A stretch of DNA of 64,000 bases from Glycomyces paridis (GCF_004912155.1 NZ_STGX01000007.1:133007-197006); one strand, 5' to 3'. Counted from the stretch's first letter, positions 8,313 through 18,279 are shown. Numbers and translations are program-made. The notes: generated from the sequence alone by a model not told the origin.

Positions 8313-8888
8313 GTTGAACGTGTTCTGCGCGGTGACGAAGCCCTTCTCCATGATCGCCTCGACCGCGTCGGCGGCGAGCTCGATCTGGAGTTCGACTTCG
8401 GGGCGTTCGGACTTCGCGAAGTCCTTGAGGACGTAGTCGGCCGGGTCCTGGCGGCCGGGCGGGCGCCCGATGCCGAAGCGCACGCGGGCGTAGTCCTTGG
8501 TGCCCAGGACCTTCGAGAGGGACCGCAGTCCGTTGTGGCCGCCTTCGCCGCCGTCGCGCTTGATGCGCAGCTGCCCGAAGGGGATGTCGAGCTCGTCGTG
8601 GACGGCGATCACCGATTCGGGTGCGACGCCGAAGTACTGCGCGAGCGGCCCGACGGCCTCGCCCGAGAGGTTCATGAACGTCAAGGGCTTGACGAGAATG
8701 AAGCGAGGCCCGCCTACCCCCAGGCGGGCCTCGCAGACTTCGGCGCGGACCTTGCGGTTCACGGCGAATCGACCGCCGACGCGGCGGGCGAGCGCGTCGG
8801 CAACCATGAATCCGACATTGTGACGGTTCGCGGCGTACTTCGGCCCGGGGTTCCCCAGGCCGGCCACGAGCGTCGGTGCGTCGGTCAT
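8295..8888 (-). CDS. pth: Peptidyl-tRNA hydrolase
   Basis: Pth releases tRNA from peptidyl-tRNAs dropped from stalled ribosomes. The 197-residue protein has the family start VAGLGNPGPKYAANRHNVGF with the catalytic His at 23. The catalytic Asp lies in HDELDIP (97-103), and GGHNGLRSL is present. Length is normal. It lies 11 bp downstream of rplY on the same strand, the usual rplY-pth pairing, so they are likely co-transcribed. The 3' end of the gene is duplicated in the downstream spacer. Confidence 0.97.
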   Translation of the reverse strand: MTDAPTLVAGLGNPGPKYAANRHNVGFMVADALARRVGGRFAVNRKVRAEVCEARLGVGGPRFILVKPLTFMNLSGEAVGPLAQYFGVAPESVIAVHDELDIPFGQLRIKRDGGEGGHNGLRSLSKVLGTKDYARVRFGIGRPPGRQDPADYVLKDFAKSERPEVELQIELAADAVEAIMEKGFVTAQNTFNAPQAG

Positions 8889-8899
8889 CGTCTTTTGCC

Positions 8900-9499
8900 C
8901 TACTCGGCGGTCTCGCCCTCGGCGGCTTCGCCCTCGGCCTCGTCGGCGGCTTCGCCGCGCGGCTCGGAGACGGAGGCGACGGCCTGCTCGCCGTCGTTGA
9001 GGATCACGGTGCCCTCGGGGACGACGATCTCGGAGACGTAGCGCTGCGAGCCGATGGCCAGGCCTTCGAGGTCGACCTCGATGGACTCGGGGATCTGGGT
9101 GGCCTCGGCCTCGATGGAGAGGCTGGTGAGCTCGTGCACGACCAGGCCGCCCTTCTCGGCTTCGCCGACGAAGGAGATCGGGACGTCGGTGGTGATCTTC
9201 TCGCCGCGGCGCACGATGAGCAGGTCGGCGTGGACGATGTCGTCGCGGAGCGCGTCGCGCTGGATGTCCTTGGGGATCACCAGGACGCGGGTGCCGTCGG
9301 TGACTTCGACGTTGATGAGCTGGTTGGCGCCGCCCTTGCGGAGGACGGCCGCGAACTCGAGCCCGGGAAGGGAAATGTGGGTCGGCTTCTCGCCGTGGCC
9401 GTAGACCACCGCGGGAACCTTTCCAGCCCGGCGCGTACGGCGGGCACCGCCCTTCCCGAAGTCAGTGCGAGGCTCGGCGCTGATACGAACTTCGGACAC
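8900..9499 (-). CDS. rplY: 50S ribosomal protein L25 (general stress protein Ctc type)
   Basis: This is the long, two-domain L25/Ctc form that binds 5S rRNA. It has 199 residues: an N-terminal L25 domain (SEVRISAEPRTDFGKGGARR, VVYGHG), a TL5-type beta domain, and an acidic Ala/Glu tail of about 20 residues. The GTG at 9499 is chosen because CAGGGG lies at a proper distance; an upstream ATG at 9529 would add ten unlike residues. It is followed by pth after 11 bp. Confidence 0.95.
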   Translation of the reverse strand: MSEVRISAEPRTDFGKGGARRTRRAGKVPAVVYGHGEKPTHISLPGLEFAAVLRKGGANQLINVEVTDGTRVLVIPKDIQRDALRDDIVHADLLIVRRGEKITTDVPISFVGEAEKGGLVVHELTSLSIEAEATQIPESIEVDLEGLAIGSQRYVSEIVVPEGTVILNDGEQAVASVSEPRGEAADEAEGEAAEGETAE

Positions 9500-9703
9500 G
9501 GAAATACTCCCCTGTTTTTCAAGCAACATTTCATGCGGCGCTCGACGCTTACGTCGGCATTCAGAAGGGCAGGCAGCCCTGAAAGAGACCTACGCCTTTG
9601 CGTCGATTACGGCGCCCTCTGGAGGACACCCTCGCCGTCGGCAACCCCACCAGAGTACTACGCGCATCGGATCGCGCTTGACACGGGCATCGGTGTGTGA
9701 CCA

Positions 9704-9727
9704 GGGTCCGCCCCGCGGGGCGGACCC
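9704..9727 (-). terminator. 24-bp perfect palindrome after prs
   Basis: GGGTCCGCCCCG and its exact complement abut with no spacer, directly after the prs stop codon on the minus strand. There is no T-run, so it is a stem-loop terminator of the U-less kind common in GC-rich actinomycetes. Confidence 0.7.
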
Positions 9728-10711
9728 TTAAGAGAGGCCGCCGAAGAGGGTGGTGACGGAGCCGTCGTTGAAGACCTCCCAGATGGCCTTCGCGACGAGC
9801 GGGGCGATCGAGAGGACGGTGAGCTTCTCGAGGTCGGCGGCTTCCTTGGGGATGGGGAGCGTGTTGGTGACGATGACCTCGCTGACGGGCGCGGCGGCGA
9901 GGCGCTCGGCGGCGGGCCCGGACATGATCGGGTGGGTGGAGGCGATCACGATGTCCTCGACGCCGGACTTGGCGAGCATCTCGGCGGCCGAGCAGATGGT
10001 GCCCGCGGTGTCGATCATGTCGTCGATGAGGAGGCAGGTGCGCCCCTCGACGTCGCCGACGACCTTGTGCGCGACGACCTGGTTGGGCTTGAGGGGGTCG
10101 CGGGTCTTGTGCACGAACGCGATCGGGCAGCCGCCGAGGCGGTCGGACCAGCGCTCGGCGAGGCGCACGCGCCCGGTGTCGGGCGAGACGATCGCCATCT
10201 GGCGGTCGGCGTACTTCTCCTCGACGTAGCGCGCGAGCGTGCCCATGGCGAAGAGGTGGTCGACCGGGCCGTCGAAGAAGCCCTGGATCTGGGCGGTGTG
10301 GAGGTCGACGGTGAGGATGCGGTCGGCGCCGGCGGTCTTGAGCAGGTCGGCCATGAGGCGCGCGGAGATGGGCTCGCGGCCGCGGTGCTTCTTGTCCTGG
10401 CGCGCGTACGGGTAGAAGGGCAGCACCACGGTGATGCGCTTGGCCGAGCCGCGCTTGAGCGCGTCGATCATGATGAGGGTCTCCATGACCCACTCGTTGA
10501 TCGGCGCGGGCATGGACTGGACGACGAAGGCGTCGCAGCCGCGCACCGACTCCTGGTAGCGGACGAACAGTTCCCCGTTCGCGAAGGAGTAGGCGCTCAT
10601 CGGGGTCGGCGCGACCCCGAGGTGCTTGCCGATCTCCTCAGCCAGCTCCGGGTAGGCGCGCCCCGAGAAGAGCATCAGCATCTTGGAGTTGACAGCGGAC
10701 ATGCTCGCCAT
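9728..10711 (-). CDS. prs: Ribose-phosphate pyrophosphokinase
   Basis: Prs makes phosphoribosyl pyrophosphate from ribose 5-phosphate and ATP for nucleotide, His and Trp synthesis. The 327-residue protein has FANGE, the substrate segment YARQDKKHRGREPISA and the PRPP-binding loop CLLIDDMIDTAGTI. It lies 98 bp downstream of glmU, the usual glmU-prs order. Start ATG 10711 follows GGGGGAGCC; a Met a few codons later is possible. Confidence 0.97.
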   Translation of the reverse strand: MASMSAVNSKMLMLFSGRAYPELAEEIGKHLGVAPTPMSAYSFANGELFVRYQESVRGCDAFVVQSMPAPINEWVMETLIMIDALKRGSAKRITVVLPFYPYARQDKKHRGREPISARLMADLLKTAGADRILTVDLHTAQIQGFFDGPVDHLFAMGTLARYVEEKYADRQMAIVSPDTGRVRLAERWSDRLGGCPIAFVHKTRDPLKPNQVVAHKVVGDVEGRTCLLIDDMIDTAGTICSAAEMLAKSGVEDIVIASTHPIMSGPAAERLAAAPVSEVIVTNTLPIPKEAADLEKLTVLSIAPLVAKAIWEVFNDGSVTTLFGGLS

Positions 10712-10809
10712 TGGGCTCCCCCATAGGTCGTCTCACCTGAACCTGTGACGGTTCCAGTGTCCCCTGCCCGGCCTGGAAGCGCGAGGGGACCGGGGCGTTT
10801 AGTGTCGCG

Positions 10810-12249
<1,440 letters not shown>

Positions 12250-12365
12250 GATGGGCCATGGTAGTCGGTTGCGGCGAGGTGTACAGCCCGCCCCGGCGAG
12301 CGCCTCCCCCGGCGGGCCATTACCGAATCGTTACGAATGGAACACGTTCTCCACAGCTCGGAGAC

Positions 12366-12419
12366 TTGTGCGATCTCGGTCACCCGTCATATGTTGCAGT
12401 CAACAACAAATACAGGAGG
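12366..12419 (+). promoter_or_regulatory. Promoter, candidate ROK operator and ribosome site of the sugar transporter operon
   Basis: TTGTGC (12366-12371) and TATGTT (12390-12395), 18 bp apart, form a plausible promoter. Overlapping the -10 is the inverted repeat TGTTGcagtCAACA (12392-12405), placed where a repressor would block RNA polymerase. AGGAGG (12414-12419) sits 10 bp before the ATG. The ROK protein encoded at the end of the same cluster is the natural candidate for binding; that is inference. Confidence 0.5.
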
Positions 12420-12429
12420 CACCTCTCTC

Positions 12430-13551
12430 ATGCACTTCTCGACCAACCCCGGGTCCGGCGGTCGCCGCACCGCCCGGGCCGCGCTGGGAGCGACCGCCGC
12501 GGCGGCGCTCGCACTCACCATGACCGCCTGCAACGCCGGAGAAGACGACGCGGGCGGCGGCGGGGACGCCCCGCTCGTCGGCGTCATCCTCCCCGACTCG
12601 GCCTCCTCCGACCGCTGGGAGACCGCCGACCGCAAGTACCTCGAAGCCGCCTTCGACGCCGCCGGCGTCGAGCACGACATCCAGAACGCCCAGGGCAGCC
12701 GCGAGGACTTCCAGACCATCGCCGACCAGATGCTCACCAAGGGCGTCGACGTCCTCATCACCGTCAACCTCGACTCCGGCACCGGAGCGACGGTCATCGA
12801 GAAGGCCAAGTCCCAGGGCGTGGCGACCATCGACTACGACCGCCTCACCGAGGGCGGCGGCGCCGACTACTACGTGAGCTTCGACAACGAGCGCGTCGGC
12901 GTCCTCCAGGGCGAAGGCCTCGTCACCTGCCTCGAAGGCGTCGAGAAGCCGCTCATCGCCGAGCTCAACGGCTCCCCCACCGACAACAACGCCACCCTGT
13001 TCAAGAACGGCTACGACTCCGTCCTCGACCCGCTCTACGCCGACGGCACCTTCGAGAAGGGCCCCGACGAGTGGGTGCCCGACTGGGACAACGCCCAGGG
13101 CGGCACGCTCTTCGAGCAGATGCTCACCGACACCGGCACCGAGGTCGACGGCGTCCTGGCCGCCAACGACGGCCTCGCCCACGCCGTCATCACCGTCCTG
13201 GAGCGCAACAGCCTCAACGGGACCGTGCCCGTCACCGGGCAGGACGCCACCATCCAGGGCCTCCAGAACATCCTCTCCGGCGACCAGTGCATGACCGTGT
13301 ACAAGGCCATCGAAGAGGAGGCCAACGCCGCCGCCGAACTCGCCGTCGCGCTCGCCAACGGCGAGAAGCCGACCACCGACGCCACCGTCGTCGACCCGGT
13401 CACCAGCGCCGACGTCGCCTCGGTGCTCCTCGAACCGGTCGCCGTCACCGCCCACAACATCCAGGACGTCGTCGACGACGGCTACGCCGACCCGGCGGAG
13501 CTGTGCGCGGGCGACTACGCCCCGCTGTGCGAAGAGCACGGGATCGGTTAG
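12430..13551 (+). CDS. Sugar ABC transporter substrate-binding lipoprotein (XylF/ChvE-like)
   Basis: A periplasmic-binding-protein type I lipoprotein of 373 residues. A signal peptide with twin arginines (GGRRTARAAL) ends in a lipobox (LTMTAC), followed by a Gly/Asp-rich linker. The mature part has features of the XylF/ChvE group: DRWETADRKYLEAAF, DVLITVNLDS, ATIDYDRL and YYVSFDNERVG. The start at 12430 was chosen for its strong AGGAGG; the frame is open a further 31 codons upstream, through the promoter. ATPase, permease and ROK regulator genes follow. Xylose or a similar aldose is a reasonable guess, not shown. Confidence 0.92.
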   Translation: MHFSTNPGSGGRRTARAALGATAAAALALTMTACNAGEDDAGGGGDAPLVGVILPDSASSDRWETADRKYLEAAFDAAGVEHDIQNAQGSREDFQTIADQMLTKGVDVLITVNLDSGTGATVIEKAKSQGVATIDYDRLTEGGGADYYVSFDNERVGVLQGEGLVTCLEGVEKPLIAELNGSPTDNNATLFKNGYDSVLDPLYADGTFEKGPDEWVPDWDNAQGGTLFEQMLTDTGTEVDGVLAANDGLAHAVITVLERNSLNGTVPVTGQDATIQGLQNILSGDQCMTVYKAIEEEANAAAELAVALANGEKPTTDATVVDPVTSADVASVLLEPVAVTAHNIQDVVDDGYADPAELCAGDYAPLCEEHGIG

Positions 13552-13560
13552 GGGCCGCAC

Positions 13561-14328
13561 GTGCTGCTCGAACTCACCGGCCTCTCGAAGCGCTTCGGAC
13601 CGGTGGAGGTCCTCTCCGACGTCGATCTGTCGATCGACGCCGGAGAGGTCTGCGCCCTGGTCGGCGACAACGGCGCCGGCAAGTCCACCCTCGTCAAGTG
13701 CGTGGCGGGCATCCACGCCATCGACGGGGGCTCCATCAGCGTGAACGACGAGGTCCGCGCCATCTCCGGGCCGCGCGACGCCGCGGCCCTCGGCATCGAG
13801 GTCGTCTACCAGGACCTCGCCCTGTGCGACAACCTCGACGTGGTCGAGAACCTCTTCCTCGGGCGCGAGAAGGTCCGCGGCCTCGTCCTCGACGACGACG
13901 CCATGGAGCAGCTCGCCGCCGAGACGCTCTCCTCGCTCGCGGTGCGCACCATCCGCAACCTGCGCCAGCCGGTCGCCAGCCTCTCCGGCGGCCAGCGCCA
14001 GACCGTCGCCATCGCCAAGGCGGTGCTGTGGAACTCGCGGCTGGTCATCCTCGACGAGCCCACCGCCGCGCTCGGCGTGGCCCAGACCCGGCAGGTCCTC
14101 GAACTCATCCGGCGCCTCGCCGACCAGGGCCTGGCCGTCCTCTACATCTCCCACAACCTCAACGACGTCTTCGCCGTCGCCGACCGGATCGCCGCGCTCT
14201 ATTTGGGGCGCATGGCGGCGGTGCTCGACGCGGCCGACGCCACCCAGTCGCAGGTGGTCGAGCTGATCACCAGCGGCCGGTCCGGGACCCTCGGGCTCGG
14301 CGCGGACACGAACGGAGCCCGGACGTGA
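13561..14328 (+). CDS. Sugar ABC transporter ATP-binding protein
   Basis: A single-domain ABC ATPase of 255 residues: Walker A GDNGAGKST (35-43), Q-loop Gln near 84, signature LSGGQ (141-145), Walker B LVILDEPTAA (161-170) and switch His in YISHN. Carbohydrate-uptake ATPases of the XylG/RbsA family usually carry two ABC domains; this one has a single domain, like the FrcA type, so it should act as a homodimer. GTG start 9 bp after the binding-protein stop; its stop overlaps the permease start (GTGA). Confidence 0.95.
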   Translation: MLLELTGLSKRFGPVEVLSDVDLSIDAGEVCALVGDNGAGKSTLVKCVAGIHAIDGGSISVNDEVRAISGPRDAAALGIEVVYQDLALCDNLDVVENLFLGREKVRGLVLDDDAMEQLAAETLSSLAVRTIRNLRQPVASLSGGQRQTVAIAKAVLWNSRLVILDEPTAALGVAQTRQVLELIRRLADQGLAVLYISHNLNDVFAVADRIAALYLGRMAAVLDAADATQSQVVELITSGRSGTLGLGADTNGART

Positions 14329-15602
14329 GTACCTCAGTGCAAGTCGACGACGCCGAGACCCGGCCCGAGGCCGGGCCCGAGCCGGGCGCGGTGCGCGCGG
14401 TGGCCGAGCACCTGAAGGGGTACTGGGCCGAGGTGCGCTCGGGCGAGGTCGGCGCGCTGCCGGCCGTCGCGGGGATCATCGCGCTGTGCGTGTTCTTCGG
14501 GATCTCGCAGCCGGTGTTCCTGTCGGTGGGCAACCTCGCGAACCTCTTCGGGCAGGGCGCGGCCGTCGCGTGCATCGCCATGGGCCTGGTGTTCGTGCTG
14601 GTCATCGGCGAGATCGACCTGTCGGCGGGGTTCGCCTCGGGCGTGTGCGCGGCGGTCATGGCGGTGATCCTCACCGACTGGGGGATGCCGTGGCCGCTCG
14701 CGATCGGTGCGGCCATCGCCGCGGGCGTGGCGATCGGGTTGCTGATCGGGACGCTGGTGGTGAAGCTCGGCATTCCCTCGTTCGTGGTGACGCTCGCGGC
14801 GTTCCTGGCGTTCCAGGGGATCGTGCTCATGATCCTCGACGAGGGCAGCAACATCACGATCCACGACGAGACGGTGAAGGCCGTCGCGGGCGGGAACCTG
14901 GAACGCTGGCAGGGCTGGACGCTGCTGGTGGTGACGATCGCGGCTTACGCTGGGCTGCAACTGAACCGGTGGCGGCGGCGGGTGGCGCGGTCGCTCGTGC
15001 ACGAGCCGCTCGCGGTGGTGGCGGCGCGCATCCTCGCGCTAGGGGCGCTGCTGACGGCGACGGTGTTCCTGCTGAATCTGGAGCGTTCGGCGAACCCGCA
15101 GATCATCTCGCTCACCGGTGTGCCGGTGGTGGTCGCGCTCCTGGGCGCGTTCTTCGCGATCTGGACGTTCGTGCTGCACCGCACCAGGTTCGGGCGGCAC
15201 TTGTACGCGGTGGGCGGCAACGCCGAGGCGGCGGTGCGCGCGGGGGTCAACGTCGACCGGGTGCGCATCGCGGCGTTCGTCATCTGCTCGGGGATGGCGG
15301 CGGTCGGCGGGGTGGTCGCGGCCTCCCGTGCGGCTTCGGTGGACCCGAACACCGGAGGGTCCAATGTGCTCCTGCTTTCCGTGGGTGCGGCGGTGATCGG
15401 CGGTGCTAGCCTCTTCGGTGGCAAGGGCACGGTGCGGGCCGCCCTACTGGGAGGAGCGGTGGTGGCGATCATCAACAACGGCATGGGGCTCATGGGTCTC
15501 AGCGCCGGTGTGCGCTTCGGGGTGACGGGGGCGGTGCTGCTGCTCGCGGCGGGCGTCGACGCGATGTCCCGGGGCCGGGGCAAGCTGTTCGGCAGGCACT
15601 GA
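14325..15602 (+). CDS. Sugar ABC transporter permease (XylH/FrcC type)
   Basis: A 425-residue integral membrane protein of the BPD_transp_2 family with about ten hydrophobic segments. Family motifs are GEIDLSAG in the first third and GKGTVRAALLGG plus AIINNGM near the end. The GTG start lies inside the stop of the ATPase gene (GTGA overlap), which indicates coupled translation. The frame is open far upstream but only as an out-of-frame shadow of the two preceding genes. The ROK regulator begins 3 bp after the stop. Confidence 0.95.
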   Translation: MSTSVQVDDAETRPEAGPEPGAVRAVAEHLKGYWAEVRSGEVGALPAVAGIIALCVFFGISQPVFLSVGNLANLFGQGAAVACIAMGLVFVLVIGEIDLSAGFASGVCAAVMAVILTDWGMPWPLAIGAAIAAGVAIGLLIGTLVVKLGIPSFVVTLAAFLAFQGIVLMILDEGSNITIHDETVKAVAGGNLERWQGWTLLVVTIAAYAGLQLNRWRRRVARSLVHEPLAVVAARILALGALLTATVFLLNLERSANPQIISLTGVPVVVALLGAFFAIWTFVLHRTRFGRHLYAVGGNAEAAVRAGVNVDRVRIAAFVICSGMAAVGGVVAASRAASVDPNTGGSNVLLLSVGAAVIGGASLFGGKGTVRAALLGGAVVAIINNGMGLMGLSAGVRFGVTGAVLLLAAGVDAMSRGRGKLFGRH

Positions 15603-15605
15603 GCG

Positions 15606-16694
15606 GTGGCTCGGCCCGGGACCGAGGAGCTGCGGCGGCGCAATCGCGCGGCGCTGCTCGAACAGCTCCACCGGCACGGTCCCCAGACGCGCGCCGAACT
15701 CACCGAGGCCTTGGGGCTCAACCGCTCCACGATCGCCACGATCGCGACGGACCTGGCCGAGTCGGGTCACATCCAGGAGACGACGGGGCGGTCGACCGGT
15801 TCGGCCGGCCGGCCCTCGACCCTGGTCGAGTGCGTGCCGAAGGCGGAGTCGGTGGCGGCGGTGGAGATCCGCGCCGACCGCGTCCGGTTCGCGCTGTTCG
15901 GGCTCGGCGGGGAGGTGCTGGAGCGGGCGGAGTCCCCTCTGCTGACGGGGGTGGAGGGTCCTGCGGCCGCCGAGGCGGCGGCGGCGCTCGTCGGCGGCTC
16001 GGGCGCCGAGGCGGTCGCGGCGGTGCCGGGCCTGGTGGACGCCGGTGCGGTCGCGCATTCGACGGAGCTGGGCTGGACGGGCCGCGACGTGGCCGCCGAC
16101 CTGGCGGCCGCGACCAGCCGCGAGTGGCGCGTGGTCGACACGGCGACCGCCGCCGCGGTCGGCGAGTGGTCGCGCGGCGACGCCCACGACGCGACGCGCC
16201 TGCTGTACCTGCACGGCGGGCGAGGCCTGACGGCCGGCCTCGTGGTGGAGGGCCGTGCGCAGCGCGGCGGCTCGATCCAGTTGGGGCACATCGTGGTCGA
16301 ACCGGGCGGCCTCGCCTGCGCGTGCGGTCTGCGCGGGTGCCTGGAAGCGGAGATGGAGGCCTTCGGCTACGCCGAGGACATCGAGAGCGCCACCGCCGCA
16401 GCGGGCATGGGCGACGCCGCGGCACGGGACGGCCTGCGCCGCTCGGGCGAGGACCTCGGCCGGGCCCTGGGCGCGGTGGTGACCGCGACCGGTCCCGACG
16501 AGATCCTCTTCGGCGGATGGCTGCGAGAGCTCTACCTCTCGGCCGCGGCCCCCGTCAGATCCGCGCTCGCAGAGACGACCCTCCCGCACCTCCGCTCACG
16601 CCTGCGCCTGCGCACACCGGTCCTGGGCGAGGAGGGCCCCCTCATCGGCGCCGCCGAGACCGGCTTCGCAGCCCTGATCGACCGAATGCGCTGA
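15606..16694 (+). CDS. ROK family transcriptional regulator
   Basis: A 362-residue protein with an N-terminal winged helix (residues about 8-60, GPQTRAELTEALGLNRSTIA) and a sugar-kinase-like ROK domain. The structural zinc motif CACGLRGCLE (238-247) is present, with its partner His in GHIVVEP. At the kinase active-site position ROK kinases have NDAN; here it reads DTAT (178-181), so the catalytic Asp is absent and the protein should be a pure sensor-regulator. It is the last gene of the transporter operon and probably controls it through the inverted repeat at 12392-12405. Confidence 0.93.
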   Translation: MARPGTEELRRRNRAALLEQLHRHGPQTRAELTEALGLNRSTIATIATDLAESGHIQETTGRSTGSAGRPSTLVECVPKAESVAAVEIRADRVRFALFGLGGEVLERAESPLLTGVEGPAAAEAAAALVGGSGAEAVAAVPGLVDAGAVAHSTELGWTGRDVAADLAAATSREWRVVDTATAAAVGEWSRGDAHDATRLLYLHGGRGLTAGLVVEGRAQRGGSIQLGHIVVEPGGLACACGLRGCLEAEMEAFGYAEDIESATAAAGMGDAAARDGLRRSGEDLGRALGAVVTATGPDEILFGGWLRELYLSAAAPVRSALAETTLPHLRSRLRLRTPVLGEEGPLIGAAETGFAALIDRMR

Positions 16695-16719
16695 CCGCGA
16701 CGGGCCCAGCGCAAGAGTG

Positions 16720-16758
16720 GTACGGTTTTTCGTACAATTCTTGTAATACAGAAAGTAC
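16720..16758 (+). promoter_or_regulatory. Candidate operator of the yefM-yoeB operon
   Basis: GTACG (16720-16724) and CGTAC (16731-16735) are inverted arms, and a third GTAC lies at 16755-16758. The region is markedly AT-rich (TTTTTCGTACAATTCTTGTAA), unlike its surroundings. YefM-YoeB complexes are known to bind palindromes with a TGTACA core; these GTAC-centred elements fit that style. GGGGGA lies just before the start codon. Confidence 0.5.
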
Positions 16759-16783
16759 GACTGACCTGGGGGAATGCTGAACC

Positions 16784-17041
16784 ATGACCATCACCGCCAG
16801 TGAGGCCCGAAAGAACCTGTTCCCGCTCATCAAGAAGGTCAACGACGACCATGCGCCCGTGCGCATCGCCTCGAAGAACGGCAACGCCGTGCTGATCTCC
16901 GAGGAGGACTACGAGGCGTGGCAGGAGACGATGTTCCTGCTCCGCTCGCGCCGCAACGCCGAGCGCCTGATGCGGTCCATCGCCGAGATGGACGCGGGCG
17001 GCGGCACCGTCCGCGACCTCATCGAAGTCGAGGACGACTGA
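16784..17041 (+). CDS. yefM: Type II antitoxin, Phd/YefM family
   Basis: An 85-residue antitoxin. The N-terminal DNA-binding and dimerisation part reads MTITASEARKNLFPLIKKVN, followed by VRIASKNGNAVLISEEDYEAW, both hallmarks of YefM/Phd. The C-terminal acidic segment (about 60-85) is where YefM proteins wrap the toxin. The stop codon abuts the YoeB start, the standard antitoxin-first order with coupled translation. Autoregulation through the upstream GTAC palindromes is expected. Confidence 0.95.
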   Translation: MTITASEARKNLFPLIKKVNDDHAPVRIASKNGNAVLISEEDYEAWQETMFLLRSRRNAERLMRSIAEMDAGGGTVRDLIEVEDD

Positions 17042-17302
17042 GTGAAGACGGTCTTCTCCGAAGAGGGCTGGGAGGACTACACCTCCTGGGCGGAATCCGA
17101 TCGCAAGGTCGTCAAGCGAATCAACCGTCTGGTCAAGGAGATCAAGAGCGAGCCGTTCACCGGCATCGGCAAGCCCGAGCCGTTGAAGGGCCCATTGTCG
17201 GGCTGGTGGTCGCGGCGGATCGACGACGAGCACCGGCTGGTCTACCGGGTGCGGGACGACGTCCTCGGAATCATCCAGGCACACGGGCACTACGGCGGTT
17301 AG
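17042..17302 (+). CDS. yoeB: Type II toxin YoeB, ribosome-dependent mRNA interferase
   Basis: This 86-residue RelE-fold toxin cleaves mRNA in the ribosomal A site. Residues corresponding to E. coli YoeB catalytic Glu46 (GKPEPLKG), Arg65 (SRRIDDEHRLVY) and His83-Tyr84 (GHYGG at the end) are all present, so it looks active. The two Gly after the His-Tyr pair extend the usual C-terminus slightly. It begins with GTG immediately after the yefM stop. The gene ends 46 bp before tRNA-Gln, a common landing place for acquired islands, though no integrase is seen. Confidence 0.95.
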   Translation: MKTVFSEEGWEDYTSWAESDRKVVKRINRLVKEIKSEPFTGIGKPEPLKGPLSGWWSRRIDDEHRLVYRVRDDVLGIIQAHGHYGG

Positions 17303-17348
17303 TCGTCGCGAACGTGGTCGCGGACCGCTTGCGCGGCAAGGAGTTCGG

Positions 17349-17420
17349 CTGGCCCGCCAGGACTCGAACCTGAAATGACTGAACCAAAATCAGTAGTGTT
17401 GCCAATTACACCACGGGCCA
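17349..17420 (-). tRNA. tRNA-Gln (anticodon UUG)
   Basis: Read on the minus strand, the 72-nt sequence folds as a cloverleaf. The acceptor stem is TGGCCCG/CGGGCCA, and the anticodon arm ACTGA-TTTTGGT-TCAGT has TTG at positions 34-36. The T-arm contains GGTTCGAGTCC. The discriminator is G and the CCA end is not encoded (CCG follows). A 72-nt length and a weak first U-A pair are typical of bacterial tRNA-Gln. Confidence 0.95.
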
Positions 17421-17525
17421 TTGCGGGCGCGCCTCGACGGCGCGTCCGCGCGCCCATTCTAGCAGCAGGGGGCCACGGGTCCTTTCCGCGCCGTTGGCCG
17501 CGGCCCGCGCCGGGTCGGTCGGGCG

Positions 17526-18218
17526 TCAGGGCTCCGACCAGACGTGATCGGGGACCTGGTCGAGGATCTGGTGCAGGAAGTCGGCGTGCGCGAAGACCTC
17601 TTCGAGGCGGAGGGGCCCGGAGCGGAAGGTGAGGAGCCAGGCGCCTTCGAAGCGCCAGCGGTTCACACGGGCGCGCGGGTCGGCGAGCATCCACTCCATC
17701 GTCCGCGGGTGGATCACGTCGTGCGCGAAGCGCGGGCTGGCCGACTCGATGAAGTACAGGTCGTTGAAGGCCCGGTTCTCGAACTGGAGGTCCCTCGCGC
17801 GGCGCCGCGACCGGGCCGTCTCGTGCGTGACCTCGAGGTACGGGCGCGAGGCGGGCAGGCTCACCGCCACCACCTGGTGGTCGTGGGTGGACTCGTCCTC
17901 GCCGTTGCCGGTGCGGTACTGGAGCTGGAAGAAGTGCAGGTGCCTGCCGCGGTGCGTCCCGCGGAACACGTCGAGGGCGACCCGGGCGTGGCCCGAGGTG
18001 AACGGGGCGTGCGCCGAGAGCTCCAGTGCCGAGGGCTCCGAGGTCCAGTAGTGGAAGCCGTGGTGCCCGGCCCAGGCGTGGTTGGCGTCGATCCGCTGCT
18101 GTCGGCGCTTGCGCCCGTAGTGGACGAGCAGGACGACGAGGGTGACGAGGCCCCCGATCGAGCCGACGCACACGAGCGCCGTGATCGTGACGCCCGCGAC
18201 GGCCGCTGCGTCGGTCAC
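17526..18218 (-). CDS. Membrane-anchored protein of unknown function, LemA-linked paralog 2
   Basis: I do not recognise a named family. The 230-residue protein has one N-terminal helix (about 8-34), a basic segment (HYGRKRRQQR) and a soluble domain. It is a clear paralog of the next gene upstream: DVFRGTHRGRHLHFFQLQY, FENRAFNDLYF, HPRTMEWMLAD, RFEGAWLLTFRSG and LEEVFAHADFL all have close counterparts there at matching positions. The two paralogs lie downstream of lemA on the same strand with 61 bp between them, suggesting one membrane-associated unit. DUF3137-like proteins also occur near LemA, but similarity to them could not be tested. Confidence 0.8.
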   Translation of the reverse strand: MTDAAAVAGVTITALVCVGSIGGLVTLVVLLVHYGRKRRQQRIDANHAWAGHHGFHYWTSEPSALELSAHAPFTSGHARVALDVFRGTHRGRHLHFFQLQYRTGNGEDESTHDHQVVAVSLPASRPYLEVTHETARSRRRARDLQFENRAFNDLYFIESASPRFAHDVIHPRTMEWMLADPRARVNRWRFEGAWLLTFRSGPLRLEEVFAHADFLHQILDQVPDHVWSEP

Positions 18219-18279
18219 GGGGCCTCCTCGGGGGAAACGGCCGCGGGCCGCGCCTGTCGGCGCGGCCCGCGGGTCCGGG

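Noticed and set aside
12258..14324. Open frame of more than 1,100 codons ending in the permease, as if a giant fusion
   Set aside because: Before 14325 the product is Arg/Pro/His-rich shadow of the binding-protein and ATPase genes. The permease has its own GTG in a GTGA overlap.
16784..17420. Genomic island or prophage integrated at tRNA-Gln
   Set aside because: No integrase, phage gene or duplicated tRNA end within reach; only the TA pair is present.
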